From Epiperipatus broadwayi (lineage: Eukaryota > Onychophora > Udeonychophora > Euonychophora > Peripatidae), in the NCBI GenBank assembly GCA_028023455.1, contig JAQFVV010006215.1, positions 5,933,230-5,997,229 on the forward strand: a stretch of 64,000 nt of DNA, in the 5' to 3' direction. Shown here piece after piece: positions 12,661 to 26,193 of the stretch; the first letter of the stretch is position 1; each line of letters begins with the position of its first letter. The notes below the pieces were generated by a model, which had not been told where the DNA came from, did no database searches, and saw nothing but the letters and a program-made list of their open reading frames with translations. The position numbers and the translations under genes were made by a program.

Positions 12661-13900
12661 TCAATTCCTGGTAAAATCACACTCCTTAACATGCTAGTGT
12701 TTTCAAGACTCAATTACAATCTACCAATCATCAAGCCTGCTAAAATCTTTGGTAAACAAATAGGCTCATTATGTACTAAGCTATTCTAGAAAAGGAAGGT
12801 TGTGGCCATAAGCTTGGCAAAGGCCCAAATGCCTAGAGAACTGAACAGTCTTGGTCTACACTCAGTTGCTAAATTATACTTGCAAAAATCACTAAATCTG
12901 CTACACAACTATTCATTGGAAATGGACTATACCAATTTAATCCAAGAATTTCAACCTACTGACACACCACCTCCCCATAGTAAAGGATGATTGACTGACA
13001 TCTGAATGCATGTCAATGGCTGTATAAACTTAACTCCAAACATCTTCAATGAAAAAAAAGTCCTACTGGGAAACATATAGGCTAAAGAGAGATTATCCCT
13101 CAGCTCTTTATAATGCTCTTGAATTAAACAACAAATTATTGATCAAAAAAGCCAAACACTGGTTTCTGGAACCCAAATTTATTGATTTTCTTCTGAAATT
13201 AAACCGCTCATCACTACCCACTAATCAGTTCCTTGCAATGAAAAGGGGTTTTAACAAAATTAGCTCTCAATATCAACTCTGTCAGAGGGACGAGGAAACA
13301 ATTCAATACATTTTCATAGATTGTCCATCTCTCAGCATTCTTAGGTCTGTCATTGATGAAAAGATAAAACACTGTTCTACAGATGCATTCTTAATCCAGC
13401 AAGCAATTAGAGCTGGCAATTTCCCTAACATTAGATTAGCAATTTTCTTATCCTTTGCCATCTGGCTAACGAGATGCAGTTTTGTTCTGGGCAATGTGAA
13501 CACCAGTGCTCTTCAAGCATTTAAAACACTCATCAAGGGTAATATCATCAGAGATAAAATGCTTGCTCCAGATTGGCTGCATCAACAAACCTAAGCCAGC
13601 ACCTCCATGTTAGTTCACTGATTATTGCAAAGATATCAATGATCAAATTTGAGTCTTGCCTCATCAATGCAATACCAAAATGAGCTCAGTTATACATGAG
13701 AACTCTACCAGACTATCTAATGACTACCAATTATTGGATTGATCACTCAACAATAAAAGTTAACATATTTAATCATGAACTGAATGGCTTAACTTATAAG
13801 AAAGTGATGGACAGATCTTGGGATGCTTGGGCTCAGACTGATGGATTGGGACCTTGCCAGCATTCTCTCAGCCCACTTGGTCTCTGCTTCGCATCTTGAT
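12661..13900 (+). pseudogene. LINE C-terminal region with zinc-knuckle-like motif
   Basis: Several frames continue the LINE protein. 12802-12990 contains LNSLGLHSVAKLYLQKSLNLL, parallel to LNGLGLHSLKVYLQRTHNVL of the second LINE. 13049-13594 contains the SYWETYRLK block, FIDFLLKLNRSSLPTNQF, and CQRDEETIQYIFIDCPS, which resembles the zf-RVT pattern 'C..C...E...H....C' with the first Cys and the His altered. 13696-13899 is another C-terminal piece. The fragment is inactive. Confidence 0.65.
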
Positions 13901-14153
13901 TTTAAACTTATACTTATTATAGATTTTGATATGCCTTTCAACACTCAAAGAGGCATGTATGATTGTTCAACTGGGACAAAGTATGGTCCAATCTAGAATT
14001 CTACTGAAGCATTGATCCATCAATCATATATGTATTCACTTTTCATTTAGCTAGGGACATTGCTTGTATTCATGTAATCATCGTTGTATAAAGTTGTATC
14101 AATTGTTTAAATAAATTGGTTTTTTTTTTTAAAAAAAAAAGGATGGCTACTAT

Positions 14154-17100
14154 TTTAAAATAAAAAACTTAATCTACATAAAAACTAGAAAAACACTTCA
14201 ACTCTAAATTTTCAATAAGGAGTTCTTACTTTTTTAAAACTTAATATCTCATCACCAAAATTCATTTCATTGTTGAAAACATATTATATGTACAACTTTT
14301 GTTAAATTTAAATTTCATCCATCTAAGGTTGATTCTTTCACACAAATTATATAATTGATTATCATTAAATAAATGTATGTACCTGTTCTTCACACTTGTG
14401 TACACTGAAGAAAAAACTGAAATAAATTTTCATAATAAAATAAAATCAATATTACAGTTCTATTTTTAAATAAATTTTGTAGATGTCCCTGAATGTCTTG
14501 CCCCAATAAGTTCCATATAAGCACATGGGAAAAGATGAAGATTATAGAAAAGATTTATTAACAATTAGATGTGAAGACAAAAACTTTTTAGTCTATTGTT
14601 TGTAAGAGATGTTTACTAGTGGATACAGTAACCTGATGAAATCAATTAGTGGTTTTTTGGAAATTCTTAATAAATTCTATAGCAGTTGATTTTTAAATAT
14701 TTTTTCTCAGGATAGTTAAGTAGATTATTTTAAAATATATGATTTGAAGATGTTATTATGACATGAAAATTGGCAGAGCAGTTGAAAAGTAAGTAGACTT
14801 CTTTAAAAATTTAGGTCTTAACTGACCATATTCATTGATTATTTACATATAAGAAAAGTTTATAAATATATCTGTAAATTACCAGTTAAGTATTTTATGT
14901 ATACTTATAATCTTTGATTGACATAGGTTATTGTTATGGCATTTTTTTGAACATATAGTTTTACTTTCACATTTCACATTCATGTTGTATTTTGTTTAAT
15001 CCAATGAGAAGTGCAAAGACATGAATGCTAAGTTTCAAATGTTGTCTTTCAGATGCATGCTATAAATAGAACACAAAATATTATATGATTTTAATAAAAT
15101 AAAATAAAATCAAATAAATCATATTAAATTATATTAAAATTATTTAAAATATTCATGCATACACTATTATCATTAATTCTATAATTAAACCACTTCAAAC
15201 AATTAAAAGTCTCATTTTCCTCTTTTCTTTATTATCATTAGTATAAAAATAAGTGAGTATAAGTATAAAATATTACTAAAATCTATTATATATTCCCTTT
15301 ATTATTATTTTAATGGCCCATGTAAAAATATTTCAAAGTATTTGAGTAAAAATAAAATATTAATTTTAATAAATCAATTATAGATATTAAATTAATTCTG
15401 CCCATGAATAAGTAAGATTGCTACATTAGATTCCTAAATATATATATGATTATAATATCACAAAATTGATAACTTTTATAAGAGTTAAAATATGGCTTCC
15501 TTTTATAGGTTCACTTTATATCAAGCTAATAAAAAAATTTTAAATCACACATATTTTTTAAAGCTTATACTGGATCTAACCATTACAATATATATATATG
15601 AAGTATAAATTTCTCTAAAAATAATGTGTATATGAAGTTGTATTGTAACATGTGCTATATGGATTACTTGAAAATTGTATATTCTATATGTATATAGTGA
15701 GGGAGGTTGGTCTGAATTCTGAGTAAATGGATTTGATAATAGGATTAAGTTAAAAGCAAATGTAGAATAACTACGTACCTGGAAAATTTATTTTCTGTGA
15801 TCAAAATGGATGAGAATGACCAACTAAATTCAGGGAGAAACAAGAAATATTAAATATTGTTTAGACAATTGAAAAATAAAAGCACTAAGACAAATGTCAA
15901 CCAAATTAAGTTTAAACAAATTTTAAAATTTTATTACGAGAAATATAAATTATAAGAAAAAATTTATAACATAACAAATAGGGTTAGCTCAGGCGTGTAT
16001 CAGAAAGACTAAAATTCAATGCTTTGGCAGACAGACTGATCTTCTAATTAAGAATTATACAGGGAGGAAGCAAATTTCTTTCCGCAGAGAATTCACCTAA
16101 ACATTGGTTTTCCCACTTACAGATATGAAAACAATATATTCTTGAAATAAATCAATGAAACCAGTGCCAGCGAGCTTTTCTAGACCTGTAAAATGCATTG
16201 GGACCAAGAATGTCATATGCCAGTAGAAGCTGCATTTTATACTATGTTTAAAGAAAAGATGATTGATTTATCTCAAGAACAAATTAAAAATATGATTTAG
16301 GACGAAAGGAAAACAGACATTTAAAACTGGTGAATTCCCAACCAAACAATTGGCGAAAACTAATCTAAGAATCATAATTAAAGGTCTCAATAGAAGACAA
16401 GTAAATAATTAGAAAAGCAGTTATGTCTGCCCCAGCATTTTATGGAAGCAAATTACAAATAACCTTATAAAACAAGTTCTGAATACACACTCTGATAAAT
16501 TTAAAACCACATGTAAATACTAAATAAATCTAGCAATCAAATATAAACGGTCCTAGATTTTTATAAGTTAGTTTATCAGAAAGTGTTTATGAGGAAAAAC
16601 CTTAAGACATTAAATACTTTAGCAGAAGAAACTATTTTTCACCTGTAGTTTAAAAAGGGATAAATATTATCTTCCTGCTGGTAATCTACAAAAATTACAA
16701 AGAACAACAATTCCAGTTTTCCATTTCAGAGACATAAGAAAAGAAGAAACAAAATCTCTAAATACAGAAACTAAAACAATAAACATGATTAATCACCAGC
16801 CAAAAGATTTTTCAGTCTACATAAGCACAAACACAGTATTTTAAATCAATTATGGATAATAAAATAACTACAGGTGATCTAATTTAAAAATACACAAGAC
16901 TGCTAAAGCATTTATAAAAAGTTAGGCATAAAAAAATACAAACTCACTAGTCATTTTCCAATAAACAAAATTGAAAGCAAACTTGGAATCTTAAAATTAA
17001 GATTCCAAGACAGACTACAAAATACAATAAAAAAAAAAACAAATACTAAATACGAGGTTAAATATTGATTAAGAATACAGATTTATGTTTAAGATTGAGT

Positions 17101-20100
17101 GGAGATTTAATTAAAAGAATTTACCCCTGGCTAGAATAAAAGAAAATGTTTATCTTACAGTAAAGCAAAGTTTGTGTATTTTCAAGTAGTGCGCACTTTT
17201 ATATTAGTTCATATTTCAGCTACTTTGGCAGCAGCAAAGTAGAGGTATTGGGGATCCGGCTTCTTTTAGATGTTCATGGCATGACTGAAGGAGAGTTGGA
17301 AGTTAAGGATTCATCCTTTGGTTAAGTTAGCATGGCATCTTGATGATGACAAAATGTAGAGTGGTATATTTTGATATCCTGTAAAGCAAAATTGTTTTAA
17401 TAACTGCAAATTTTGCTTTCAAAGAAATTAAAGGTCTGAACTGCTAATGCTATGAATGTTGAATGAGATTAATCAGAATGAATATTAAAGGTAAAAACTG
17501 AACCAATCACTTCGATGGAGTATTGGCTTGGTCAAGGCTCTCTAGAATAATCCATGAAATTTTTGGGGTTATTTATACCCACACTCAATTTCCCATGAAA
17601 ACTTTCCTTGTTGTTAAATATTAATCTCCCACTCAATCTAATGAAGAATTCTAACCGGGGATTATTTTAAACAAAACAACAACACAAATTTAAATCTCCA
17701 CTGAACTTTAAAGTGATTAAAATAAAAGAGACAAGGATGTAATTAACAAGCTTGCTTGTTTTTTAATTAAATTGATTAAAAACAAACGGCGAAAATAAAC
17801 TATTTTAAAATCAATTCTATAAAAATTAAAATGATTTATTTGAAATATAAATGAGTATCTGTTTTAATACACGTACTCTTTTCAAATAATTAAAAAAACT
17901 TTTAACATTAGAAACTTAATAAAAAAAATTAAGTTTTTTATTAACATTTTTTTGCAATAAAACCATTGAATCAGATATCAATCCAGTTCAATATATTGTG
18001 CCCATGCCATCTGTCACAGTCATTTTAAATAGAATTTAAAAATAACTAGCTTTAAAAAAAATTAAATTTATATTAGTCCATACAATTTTATATTAATTTT
18101 GTGAGTAAAATAAGTTTAAACTAGTTAAACAAAAAGTTTATAAAATTGGCTAAAGTATTTTAAGGTTGTTTTAATATAATTTTAATGATATAAGTAATAT
18201 ATATTATTTGAAAGATAAAGTTAATTAATGTTTATTATATTTAAAGGATATAATGTTAAAACAATAGTTTAATTACAATATTTAATATTATACTAATATA
18301 TTTTAAATAATTTTCTTTATTTAAGTTATTTTAAATAATTAGTAATTATATTATTCTAGACTATTCTGAAATGTGTCACATTTCTTTAAAGGGCATGTAT
18401 TTGTCTTTGAACTTACGTTTTTAGTCAGAAATATTGATTTTTAGTTCCTTGTTAATAAAAATGAAACATTAAAATGTTGCAATTAGTATTGTAAATTTTA
18501 TCTTAAAAGTAGTTATTAGTTCTTTATTGTGTTATTTAAATAATATTTTCTATTTTAAAGTTAATATTCAGATTATTAAAAATATTTTAATGTTTAAATC
18601 AAGGTAGACTATATTATAAATATTAAATAAATTTTATATAATAGAAAATAAAAAAATATTTCATAGACAAAATAATTTAATTTATATGTAAATTAGTATT
18701 TAAGAACTTGGATCAACCAATGAAATCACTGGATGAGATACGTATAAATATTGGTGTTCAATTAATCTAGATAGTAGTTGTAGTTATTGTGTTTTGGTCT
18801 AATTTTTATCTTGTTTTGTTTGTCTAATCTGGCCTTGTTTTAAAAGTTTTAATTTTTTATAAAAAAAAAATTTTATTAGTAAAGTTAAAGTATAGTTTTA
18901 AATAATTATTTTAATGTATTCAGTGTTTGGATAAATGAATTAGTTCCCTGTCAGCAAAATTTCACATTGAAACTTAACAAAACCATCATAATTTTAAGGA
19001 GACCAATAATTATCAAATCATCGGCCTAATGTCTAGCAGAAGCTGTGAGAATTTCTACCATATAACAGAAAAACTTATGCATTTGTAAAAACTTTATATT
19101 TAATATTATGAGTATGTGTGAGGTGGAAGAACATTTATATTTAATAATTTTGATAATTGTTCATAAATATAATTTTTTGAGAAATTTAGATCTTATTATT
19201 CTGTTGAAGATAATTGTTGAAAGCTATTTAATAAGCTATATGTGCTTTAAAATGAAGAACAAAGTATTATGCAAGTGAATTAAATATGTATAAAGGAATT
19301 TTATAAATGTGAATATATTATCTGTAAATGCATATGTAAATGTGTTTTATTACTAGTTTGTTTAAAATAGAATGGCCTAATAAACATATATTTTTAAAAT
19401 TGTGCGTATCAAGATAAAGAGAAAATGTTTTTTGAAAGTTACATTTTCCTGTTTAAAAGAGAGATGAATTTTGATATTATTTTAAGAATATCATTATATC
19501 TTTTATGAAACATTACTTAAATGAAGAGGCCATGAAATATTGCCAGAAATTATTTAATCGATGTGTGTTAGAAAAGAAAAAATCTCGAATGTTTAAAAAA
19601 CATCCTGTGATAAATTATTGCATTTATATATGTTTTTTTTTTTTAAAAAGTAAGAATGAAAGTTGTCTGCCAAAAGATATTTATCAACTAATAAATAAAA
19701 TCTTATTCTTTAAAATGTTTTATAAATGCTTCCCTATAAAAGTATTAATTCTTGTCATATATTTTATCATAAGTCTGAACCAGCATATATAATGAAAATG
19801 TACATATGGGAAATTATTACCAAATATGAAAATTATATTAATATTTTTATCTGAAATATTAGTTTACCTGGAAATGCTAACAAAACTGACTTAGATAGTC
19901 TATTTATCCAGTATGGATGGACAGTATTTTGTAGAGATTTTAAATGATTCAGTTTTATGCATTATGGAGTTTTGTTCACCATGACAGGAGAGAGATAGTT
20001 TGTTCAAATTTTTCTGTCATCAATAGCAATGGAGTGAGTTCTTTTATTTTTTATCGATGGCATTGGAGGAATGAAAGCCAAACAAAAACTTTAGTAGCTT

Positions 20101-21432
20101 TGAATTTAATTACTTTTCTATTTTCAGTATTAATATTTATTATTATTAATAATAATATTCAGTTAACATGTTTTTCTAGAGATAAGTTTAGTTTTAAGAT
20201 TGAAATAATTTATTTAAAAAAAATAAAGAAAAATAATTAATTTTCTGGAAAGTAAAATAAAAATATACCTATAACTTATTTTATGTTTGGATGATCAAGA
20301 AGAGAAGGGGATTTCTGTATTTAATTCCAATAATTGTTGGAATTAAAGATAAATTATTATGCATTTTAATAGTATTTTAATGTATATTTTATTTTCTTCA
20401 CCATATTACTTGAGTATTAAAATCAGTTAGAATCATATTTATATGATTAAAAGTATATTGTTTTATGAATGCAAAAGGTAGAAAATGTCTTGTGGGTTAT
20501 CTAAAGATATTTAAGTAATTTTTACAAATGCTTAAATATGCATATTTTTGGAAATATAATTATGAGTTTTCTAAGGTATTGTTCTAGACCATATCTGTTT
20601 AAATACAATAAATGAAAATGTTAATCTCTAATCTATCTAGTACTATAAATGAATGAATGTGTGATAACAATGGACATTTTATTGAAATCATTTGTATATA
20701 CAATGTTTTGAACCTTTTTGATTTTAATATTATATATTTATTTGGGAAATATAGTTTGGAGATTATTTTATGTAATGTAGTTAGAATTTCTTTGCAATGT
20801 CAAGAGAAGTATTCAGAATGTAAAGATAAATGATAGTGATCTGGGAAATTAGTTGTAAAATGAAATCCTAGGTACTAGGAATGTTATGGAGGAATAGTAT
20901 ATGTGAATTATATTGTTGTGGGTTAAAAATTAATTACATGTAACAAAGTTCTGTATATTTAGTACATGGGCAGATGCATTCTTTCCATAGTTCAGTAAGA
21001 GCTCAGGTAGAAGCCATGACTAAAATTTAGAGTACACGATAAGCACTGTAACCATATTTCATATTTATTTGAGTTATTATTGTATTAATATCCCTCACTA
21101 TTAATCACCACTGAATATTACATTATAACTAGACAGTAGAAAGTTATCAATGTATGTGAATACAAGAGGAGAGAAAAATTTTATCATAAATATTTAATTA
21201 TTTATTGTTCATAGAGAAGGAAGAAAAGGAATAATTTGACATTCCTAGAGATATATAAATAATGGAGATTATTAAACTCAAAATATTTAATGCATATTTT
21301 GTTTGATTGCGAGAGAGAATGTGGAAATGTAACATTTGAATGCTATCATGATAATAGATTCTAAAATGAATAAACATAGCACATACAAGCAATATATAAT
21401 TCTTTAATATAATTTGAATATTTTATAAGAAA
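14154..21432. other. Long AT-rich tract, no assignable gene
   Basis: About 7 kb without a recognisable gene. The part at 15960-17170 is slightly richer in coding-like strings on the plus strand (for example VEAAFYTMFKEKMIDLSQEQ near 16225) but full of stops; I could not place it in a family. At 17200-17600 there is a less AT-rich patch with no motif I know. 18950-19080 contains a string resembling the RT block 'SN[YH]RP' (SNHRPN), too short to call. Frames at 19505 and 19944 (95 and 98 codons) have no recognisable domain. Confidence 0.4.
18718..18785 (+). promoter_or_regulatory. CCAAT/TATA-like promoter string
   Basis: CCAATGAAATCACTGG followed by TATAAATA about 27 bp further on, then TTGGTGTTCAATT. 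The spacing resembles a Pol II core promoter with a CCAAT box. No open frame follows, so a chance match or an old LTR promoter is equally possible in such AT-rich DNA. Confidence 0.2.
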
Positions 21433-21596
21433 AATGAACGGTTGTATTCTCATCCTTGGTGTTCGCATACATATAACGATTCCGGGCCGGACCTAAATGA
21501 TCAATTTGATCTAAAAAGATCTGATTTCTTAGATTTGTAATAAAATATTCTACTAACTAATACTATTATATGATGTTAGTTTTTTTCATTTTTGTA

Positions 21597-21930
21597 AATG
21601 TTTATTAATCTTATTTTGTTTTTGACTTTGTGTGTGTGTGTCTTTAAAGTTACGGTGTTTTTCTAATTTTTTTTTTGACTTTATGTGTGTCTTTTTAAAG
21701 TTACGATCTTTTTTTTTTGCAAGAGTAAATCAATAATTTTATTCAAAAGCAAGACGTAATAAGTCAATGTTTATTAATCTTAGATTGTTTTTGAGTTTGT
21801 GTGTGTGTCTTTAAAGTTACGGGGCTTTTTCTCACTTTTTTTTTTTTTGGACTTTATGTGTGTCTTTTTTTAAAGTTACGGTATTTTTGGTCAAGAGTAA
21901 ATCAATAATTTTATTAAAAAAGCAAGACAA
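21597..21930. repeat. About 172-bp tandem duplication inside TIR element
   Basis: Two units beginning TGTTTATTAATCTTA (21597 and 21769). Each contains two sub-repeats around GTGTGTCTTTAAAGTTACGG, and each ends in AGAGTAAATCAATAATTTTA. The copies differ mainly in T-run length. Confidence 0.85.
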
Positions 21931-21999
21931 TATTCTAAATCTATCAAAAGTAATGTAATTTATATACTACAATTTAGAATTGATACCAGACTACTATTA

Positions 22000-22502
22000 G
22001 TAAGGACCGTCATTAAAAGACTCGATTGAAAAATGATACCCGACTAATTTCAGTTTTCTTTTTTGGGGGACAGTAATGAATCAGAAAGTGGGTTGTTTTG
22101 TTAAGTCTAACTATATAAAAAGGGTACCGTTATTGAAATACTAAATTTAAAAATGATAGCCGACTAATTTGACAGTAATTAATCAGAAAATGGGTTTCTT
22201 TTTTTTTTTTTGGTAAATCTTGTGTATATATAAAAACAAACAAACCGTAATTCAAAGACTCTATTGAAAAAAATCAAACCCCGTTGAATTTGCTTTTTTT
22301 TTTTTTTTTTTTTAAAGACAGAAATTAATCAGGAACTGGGTTGTTTTTGTTAGTGTGTAGATATAAAAACTAATCTTATTTTGAAATAATAAATGTAACA
22401 AAACAAAAAAAAAATAATACCCGACTAATTTTATTTTTCAGACAAGTAATTCCTAATAATTAGACAGTGAATTGTTTTTGTTTGTGTGTATATATATATA
22501 TA
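22000..22502. repeat. Four-unit degenerate minisatellite (110-130 bp)
   Basis: Four consecutive units share the order: TTGAAA near the start, then ATACCCGACTAATTT (or a variant), a T run, GACAGTAATTAATCAG, TGGGTTG or TGAATTG, then a GT/TATATA tail. Unit starts are near 22006, 22121, 22246 and 22372. Units differ by substitutions and by the length of the T run, so the array is old. Confidence 0.75.
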
Positions 22503-23097
22503 GTGAAGGTAACTGGTCACGGACAAATTCTCACGAAAACGGTACTTTTCATGTGATCCTTTATTTTTTTTCCCTTTTGCACCCTTAAAAGCAATTTTTG
22601 AGGGTTACTCCTTCGTAATGGAATCTTCAGGACATTATTATTAAACTTACAACAGTAAACTAAGTTATAACACATTAAAAAAATAGACGTCTTATCAAAT
22701 TTAAAAAAAACTACGACTGCTTCAAATACACACACTCACCCGAAACTACAGAGAGAATAGATATTCTACTATTATGAGAAAATGATGAACAAAATCAACT
22801 ACTATGGCAGCCAATCAAGGCATTTCTTTCTTTTTGCTCTTAGCATAGAAAAAAGGCCATAACTGGCAGCTGTCGGGAACTCTTTCTGTGTTTCATCATA
22901 GAAAGAAGTCTCTTTGTGTTGGTTTCTGTTGCTGCCTCCTCCGTCCAACATAACATGAGGACTTTTCTGCGTTTATAACGTAGAAAAATTCCTCTTTGGT
23001 TGGGTGAAGGCCAGTGAAACGGTATATTTCTAGGAATTTACCTAGAAGTAGTGACATCTTAAGGCAAACACCAAGGATGAGAAAACAACCGAATGAA

Positions 23098-24386
23098 CTT
23101 ATAGAAAAGTAAAGTTATAGGGTTATTTTAAATATCTTAAAAGTAAATAGTTTTACTAAGTTATGAATAAAGTTATTTCAGTAACTAAATTTTTATTTAT
23201 TTAAATTTACATTGAAGTGTTAAAATATACCTGAAAGGTAAAGATAAATACTTTATTGGGATATAAATGATATGCTTAGTCTTTTTAAGATAATGTTATA
23301 TGTAAAATTTTGAATAAGTGATCATTTTAATTTTAATTTTTAGTCAATAGGCATTACTATAATCATAATTTTTTTCTGAAAAAATGAAACATATTATTAT
23401 TAGTTAAATAAATTATATTTATTTATTGCTATTGATTATTATGGTAATGATACTGGAATGTCATTATTGTAATTGTAAAAAATAATAGTATTACTATTGT
23501 AATGTATCATATAGTATAATTTATATAGCAAATCGTCAGAATGAAGACTATTTAATCTTTATTTATTTTCATTGGGTTTTCTTACATAAATATTTTAATC
23601 TAATTAATTTTGTTTTATTTTTTACAAATATTTTAAAATTTATATTGTTGTAAATATAGTATATTGTTAAATAATAATAAAATTGTTAATGTTTTGGAAT
23701 TCATATTGTCTCCAGAGTTTTATTCGTTGATGTGTCCAAGTGTTTTTTGAATCTTTTGTATCCACACACATGATTTATAAAAATTATTTGGATCATTATA
23801 TTATTTCATATGATTAACAAAAATATATTATTATTATCATTATCATCATCGTCATTATCATCATCAATATTATTATTACAGAAGATATTATTGGTGATTA
23901 TGAAGATTATACAATGCTAATTTTAAAATATTTAATATTGCAATTATATTAAGAATATATTTTCTGTAAATGGCACATAAGAAATAAAAGATTTGTATAG
24001 CATAATATGATAGGAAATATTTTAGAATTTATTTAAAATACTATATATACTTTTTTATAAGAATTTATAATTTTATTTACGTTTATTGAGAATCGTGAAA
24101 ATATTCTAATTGTTCGATGATGTTTTGTGAAAGTAGTAAAATCCCTTATTATATTTAACTACATAGTATTAATTTGTTTGTTATTATTATTATCAGATGA
24201 ACCTGAGATGCTTAATAATTAAATGAAGTGATAATGGATAGGAATTTTTGTTAATGTTAAATTTAAATATTATTTTTTATGAAAGGATAATAGTAGTTTA
24301 TTTATTGTTTTAATAATAAATTCTATAAATTATTTAGTTAGGATTTATTTTATGTGTGTTGTGAGACATGAGAATATTATAAAGTA
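23098..24386. other. AT-rich intergenic DNA
   Basis: No gene or clear repeat, apart from simple TAT/ATC runs near 23830-23880. Confidence 0.5.
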
Positions 24387-25144
24387 CACCTGGGTCTCGT
24401 TTTGTGCAGATTATTTTAATGCGATTCATATTTCTTCTTAATATCTTTCATATTTCACTATATTTATTAGTTATCAAAAAGTTAAATTACTAATAACTTA
24501 TTTTGACTTGGAATACTTTTTTTTCTTTCAAAAATATAACGTTATATTAATAACAGCTAATGTGAATATGGCCTGAAGCTGTATTTAGAACTTAGCTTCT
24601 ATGTAAATAACCTATTTATACTAATGAGTAAATAATAATAATAGTTTTATACTTACGTATAAAAATATCGCAATAAATATTCAAAAAAATTAAACTTTTA
24701 AAACGTATTATGTTATATATATAATAGAAATAAATAATCTTTTAGATTTTTAAAATAAAAAACGAAGATTTTATAAACTGAAAATAATCTTTCTAATAAT
24801 AATGTTTTGATTGCGATATCATTTTTTTAATATAGAAACAGAAAACCATTAACACAGCACAAGACTGAAAATAGCACTAGTTGTACATCACATCACGAAT
24901 AAAAATAAAGTGGCTTAACCGGTTTCTCTGTGCATAATTGCTAAGATATTCTTGCCTTCGTTTAAGGAGAAGCCACAATACATCACATCGAGTCTGATTT
25001 CTTACCAGTTTACAAACGAACGCTAGCGATAATGATTAAAACATGTATGAAAAATGTAAAATTAAATACTGTAGTAATAAAAAAAAGTAAAAAAAGTTTG
25101 TCTTGTATTAATATTTTTCAAATATTCGAAATTTTTTACAAGCT

Positions 25145-25550
25145 TAAGAGTTAGGGTCATGTGATATATGACATTTTGACTATTTATAGTCTCTGCCATA
25201 AGCCTTATGCAATTTTATATTGCTAAGACTACTAATATATGGTATGGCCGAAGATCTATCAGCCCTATATAGTTATTTGAGTGGGATAGTTGGGTTTGAA
25301 GACGTAGATGTCTGAAATTTTCAGATTTTCCACTCAATAGATAACTTTTAGATAAGTGCTTGGCTTTGGGTTGTTATTTTTAGATCTAGTGTCTGAACCT
25401 ACCCTGACACCTCTCTGAGGAGTGCCAAAGCACAAAACCATGGTCAGGGGTTTGGGGAGGGATTCCTGACAGAGATATTTTAAGTACTGGCTCTGCCTAA
25501 GCATTTATTATAAAGCTTGTAGAGGAATTGGCAATCCTCATTGTTTATAA
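25145..25550 (+). repeat. Monomer of ~400-bp retrozyme-like repeat
   Basis: This stretch matches, in reverse complement, one unit of the tandem array at 38.5-39.4 kb. It opens at ACAAGCTTAAGAG and ends CAATCCTCATTGTTTATAA, which are adjacent across the unit boundary of the array. It is thus one permuted unit, as expected for something copied from a circular or tandem template. Conserved blocks include GACTATTTATAGTCTCTGCC, a hairpin near GGCCGAAGATC, TTTTCCACTCAATAGATAAC and the hammerhead-like motif at 25409-25451. Confidence 0.8.
25409..25451 (+). ncRNA. Hammerhead ribozyme-like motif
   Basis: As RNA: stem I ACCUCU pairs with AGGGGU (one G-U wobble). The core is CUGAGGA (position 7 is variable in hammerheads). 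Stem II is GUGC/GCAC closing a CAAA loop. The conserved GAAA is AAAA here. Stem III is ACC/GGU around AU, and C17 is at the expected cleavage site. Every helix of a type I hammerhead is present in 43 nt. The one serious fault is the G12-to-A change, which should weaken or abolish self-cleavage. Compared with the copy at 38.7 kb, stem III changes from U-A to C-G and stem I keeps pairing through a wobble, so pairing is preserved despite sequence change. Confidence 0.65.
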
Positions 25551-26193
25551 TTTTTTTTTGTTGCTTTGCTTCTATGCGAATTCTGAAATTTACAGCACCT
25601 ATCCCCCATTTTTCAAGGTAAATTAAGTCTATTTTTGTGTGATTTTTTTTAATGCGGGTTTTCTGGGGAACCTATCTACCGCATAAAACGAGACCCAGGT
25701 GCAGTTTTGTTATATAAATTAAGTAGGGGTGAAATTCTTATGACATTGAGAATATTTCCTTCAGGATGCATCTTCAATGTTAAACCAACAATGTATCTTG
25801 CTGAATGTGTGGTGCAGAAGTTTTCATAATTTTTTTTTAATATTTTTTATCAAACCATATTATATGAGTAAATAATGTGCTAGTCATATTTTATGTTGTT
25901 ATCATAATAGATGAGCAGGGAATCTGATTTGAACTTTAGTATTTAATTTGTGTATTTTTTAATTATTTAAATAAGATAAATTATTTTAAATATTAATTTA
26001 TTTAGATATAATAAGATAGAAACATATTTTGAGCTAGTCAAAGTATTGTTTAAATGAATATTATTCGAATAATTTGATCATGAATGAGCTGAAGACTCTT
26101 TTCAGTATAAGTCAAAATGAGTCTAGGTTAGTTTTAATTTAGTAAGCAAGGGTATAATATATGTGTGTTATATATAGAGTTCACAAATAAGCT

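Larger units (their letters stand above)
12011..14140 (+). mobile_element. 5'-truncated LINE with poly(A) tail and likely TSD
   Basis: A LINE fragment that starts just before RT motif A and runs to a terminal A run at 14131-14140. GGATGGCTACTAT (14141-14153) follows the tail and matches GGATAGCTACTAT (11998-12010) before the element at 12 of 13 positions, which supports a target-site duplication. The protein is related to the longer LINE at 34.6-38.1 kb (compare KKSYWETYRLK with KLSYWQVYQLV). The 5' truncation is typical of target-primed reverse transcription. Confidence 0.75.
21439..23091. mobile_element. 1.65-kb TIR element, non-autonomous
   Basis: Terminal inverted repeats of 28 bp match at 26 positions. 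The left end is 21439-21466 (CGGTTGTATTCTC then ATCCTTGGTGTTCGC) and the right end is its reverse complement at 23064-23091. The 6-mer AATGAA lies directly outside both ends (21433-21438, 23092-23097), a candidate target-site duplication. No transposase frame is present inside. The interior is built of T-rich minisatellites followed by a more GC-balanced 300-bp unique part at 22740-23060. The superfamily cannot be named from the ends alone. Confidence 0.8.
24387..25701. mobile_element. 1.3-kb segment bounded by 21-bp inverted repeats
   Basis: CACCTGGGTCTCG then TTTTGTGC at 24387-24407 is matched in reverse complement at 25681-25701 with one difference (20 of 21). No clear target-site duplication flanks it. 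No transposase frame is present. The interior contains one monomer of the hammerhead-bearing ~400-bp repeat (about 25145-25550). The segment is probably a non-autonomous TIR element, and the internal repeat may be a later arrival or captured cargo. Confidence 0.65.
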
